Part shown: positions 63,287-64,000 of the stretch, piece by piece | Layout of the letters: each line of letters opens with the position of its first letter | Position numbering within the stretch: the stretch's first letter is position 1 | Origin: Piscicola geometra | Lineage: Eukaryota; Annelida; Clitellata; Hirudinida; Piscicolidae | Assembly: GCA_943735955.1 (NCBI GenBank) | Contig: OX030960.1 | Span: forward strand, 2,141,402 to 2,205,401 | Direction of reading: 5' to 3' | DNA: 64,000 nt | Program-made: the position numbers and the translations under genes | Notes under the pieces: model-generated | What the model saw: only the letters and a program-made list of their open reading frames with translations | What the model was told of the DNA's origin: nothing | Database searches by the model: none

Positions 63287-64000
63287 CAGGGGTGCACAAC
63301 CTTTTTCAGCCTTAGGGCCAAAATTACTGAGTCCCTGGGCGCCAAGGGCTGCATCAGCGTGCGCATAGATGACAAAATAAAACAACTCAAAGAATGCAAG
63401 TTTTTAATGAATTTCATAAAAAAATAACGTTATTTAAACATGTATGAATAACTAAATTTTAAAAAACTCAAAGAATGCAAGTTTTTAATAAATGTCATTA
63501 AAAAAATAACGTTATTTGAAAATGTATAAATAACTAAATTTTAGTATTTTAATGAGAAGGTTGAGCCTGAATGGTTGCAACAACATTGTCAATATTGGCT
63601 TCGAGTTCTGTTGTTGCAAGCCTCAAAATCGAACAAACATTATCATCAGTCAAAGATGATCTCCGTTTATTTTTATTTGTGTTCATGACTGAAAACGTTT
63701 GTTCACACACGTATGTGCTGCCAAATTCAGACAAGATTCGGCAAGCCAAATCTTTGACCGCTCCATATTTAACTGAACTAAGACTTCCATAAAAAGTAAA
63801 AATGGAGTTATGCTGAAACGCAGACTTTAATTCTGGTGAAAATTGAAGATCAATGACTTCTAACTGACATTGCTCATGTACGGATTCTACAGCACAAGAG
63901 AAAGGGTCACGGATGAAGTTGAATAATTCCTTATGCTCCCTGAATGCATCAAAACGTTCATTAAATTCCTTTAGTAAAGCTTCACAACTATCGTGGTATT
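63287..64000 (-). mobile_element. hAT-Charlie-like element (right part beyond the window)
   Basis: CAGGGGTGCACAACCTTTTT at 63287 is a typical Charlie-type hAT terminus, preceded by TTTAGAG, close to the usual hAT target. Two near-identical ~75-bp AT-rich repeats (AACTCAAAGAATGCAAGTTT, 63384 and 63464) lie between it and the gene. The transposase runs off the window. Confidence 0.8.
63549..63998 (-). CDS. hAT transposase C-terminal part (GTF2IRD2/ZBED5-like)
   Basis: The minus-strand frame is open from the window edge to the stop at 63549 (about 149 residues, partial): SCEALLKEFNERFDAFREHK, ELFNFIRDPFSCAVESV, CQLEVIDLQFSPELKSAFQH, VKDLACRILSEFGSTYVCEQ, TFSVMNTNKNKRRSSLTDDN and ILRLATTELEANID. 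The F-G-S-T-Y-x-CEQ-x-FSxMN-x-K-x-RS-L-D block is the dimerisation end of Charlie-like transposases. No disruption is seen in this part, so the element may be young. The N-terminal and catalytic parts lie beyond the window. Confidence 0.85.
   Translation of the reverse strand, partial: YHDSCEALLKEFNERFDAFREHKELFNFIRDPFSCAVESVHEQCQLEVIDLQFSPELKSAFQHNSIFTFYGSLSSVKYGAVKDLACRILSEFGSTYVCEQTFSVMNTNKNKRRSSLTDDNVCSILRLATTELEANIDNVVATIQAQPSH

Overview
The window looks like a gene-poor, AT-rich, intron-bearing animal (invertebrate metazoan) genome segment made almost entirely of nested and rearranged mobile elements. The evidence is: LINEs with AP endonuclease plus reverse transcriptase (RT), a tRNA-derived SINE, hAT, piggyBac, pogo-like, MULE-like and CACTA-like DNA transposons, GT-AG introns inside transposon genes, and telomere-type CCCTAA/TTAGGG motifs. 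No rRNA or genuine tRNA gene, CRISPR array or bacterial operon is visible. The species cannot be fixed from sequence alone. A TTAGGG-type telomere argues against most insects and against bdelloid rotifers.

Layout. 1-1.3 kb: a Penelope-like element (PLE) RT split by a LINE fragment. 1.3-3.2 kb: first copy of an unnamed multi-exon repeat family (called U here). 3.25-17.2 kb: a PLE carrying two nested DNA transposons. One is a ~10.15-kb CACTA-like element (4774-14929, GAA target duplication) that itself holds a full-length 4.3-kb LINE (6558-10866, TTACATT duplication) and a companion DUF4806-like gene. The other is a deleted piggyBac (15418-17022, TTAA). 17.2-24.3 kb: further PLEs and U copies. 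24.7-27.9 kb: a duplicated AT-rich segment (A). 28-34.6 kb: degenerate LINEs, a second CACTA-like copy split by an RT-less PLE (29848-31706), and U and PLE pieces. 34.6-45.4 kb: a U copy split by a 9.7-kb PLE cluster (with hAT and retroposon insertions) flanked by a 12-bp duplication. 45.4-49.3 kb: second copy of the A segment (B), containing Q-rich exons on the minus strand. 49.4-53.1 kb: SINE remnants, an uninterrupted (ACT)285 array and a chimeric LINE. 53.3-64 kb: MULE-like, pogo-like and three hAT-type relics plus several small inverted-repeat elements.

The main theme is the PLE family. All recognisable copies from 3.2 to 45.2 kb lie on the plus strand. The RT-bearing ones show the PLE RT (motif A, the GVSMAPALANIY motif, YIDD) but no GIY-YIG endonuclease after it. 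Their 3' ends share one architecture: a CATAA-CCGGAA block, a short hairpin closed by a GAAA-type tetraloop, then one to three CCCTAA-like units. Candidate hammerhead ribozymes mark 5' boundaries. Several elements are joined head to tail through the telomeric motif. This is what is expected of endonuclease-deficient PLEs that prime on telomeric or broken DNA ends, known from Athena and Coprina elements. RT-less derivatives keep the N-terminal ORF and the same 3' end, so they may be non-autonomous partners. U copies repeatedly abut PLE ends, so PLEs and U appear to have been amplified together.
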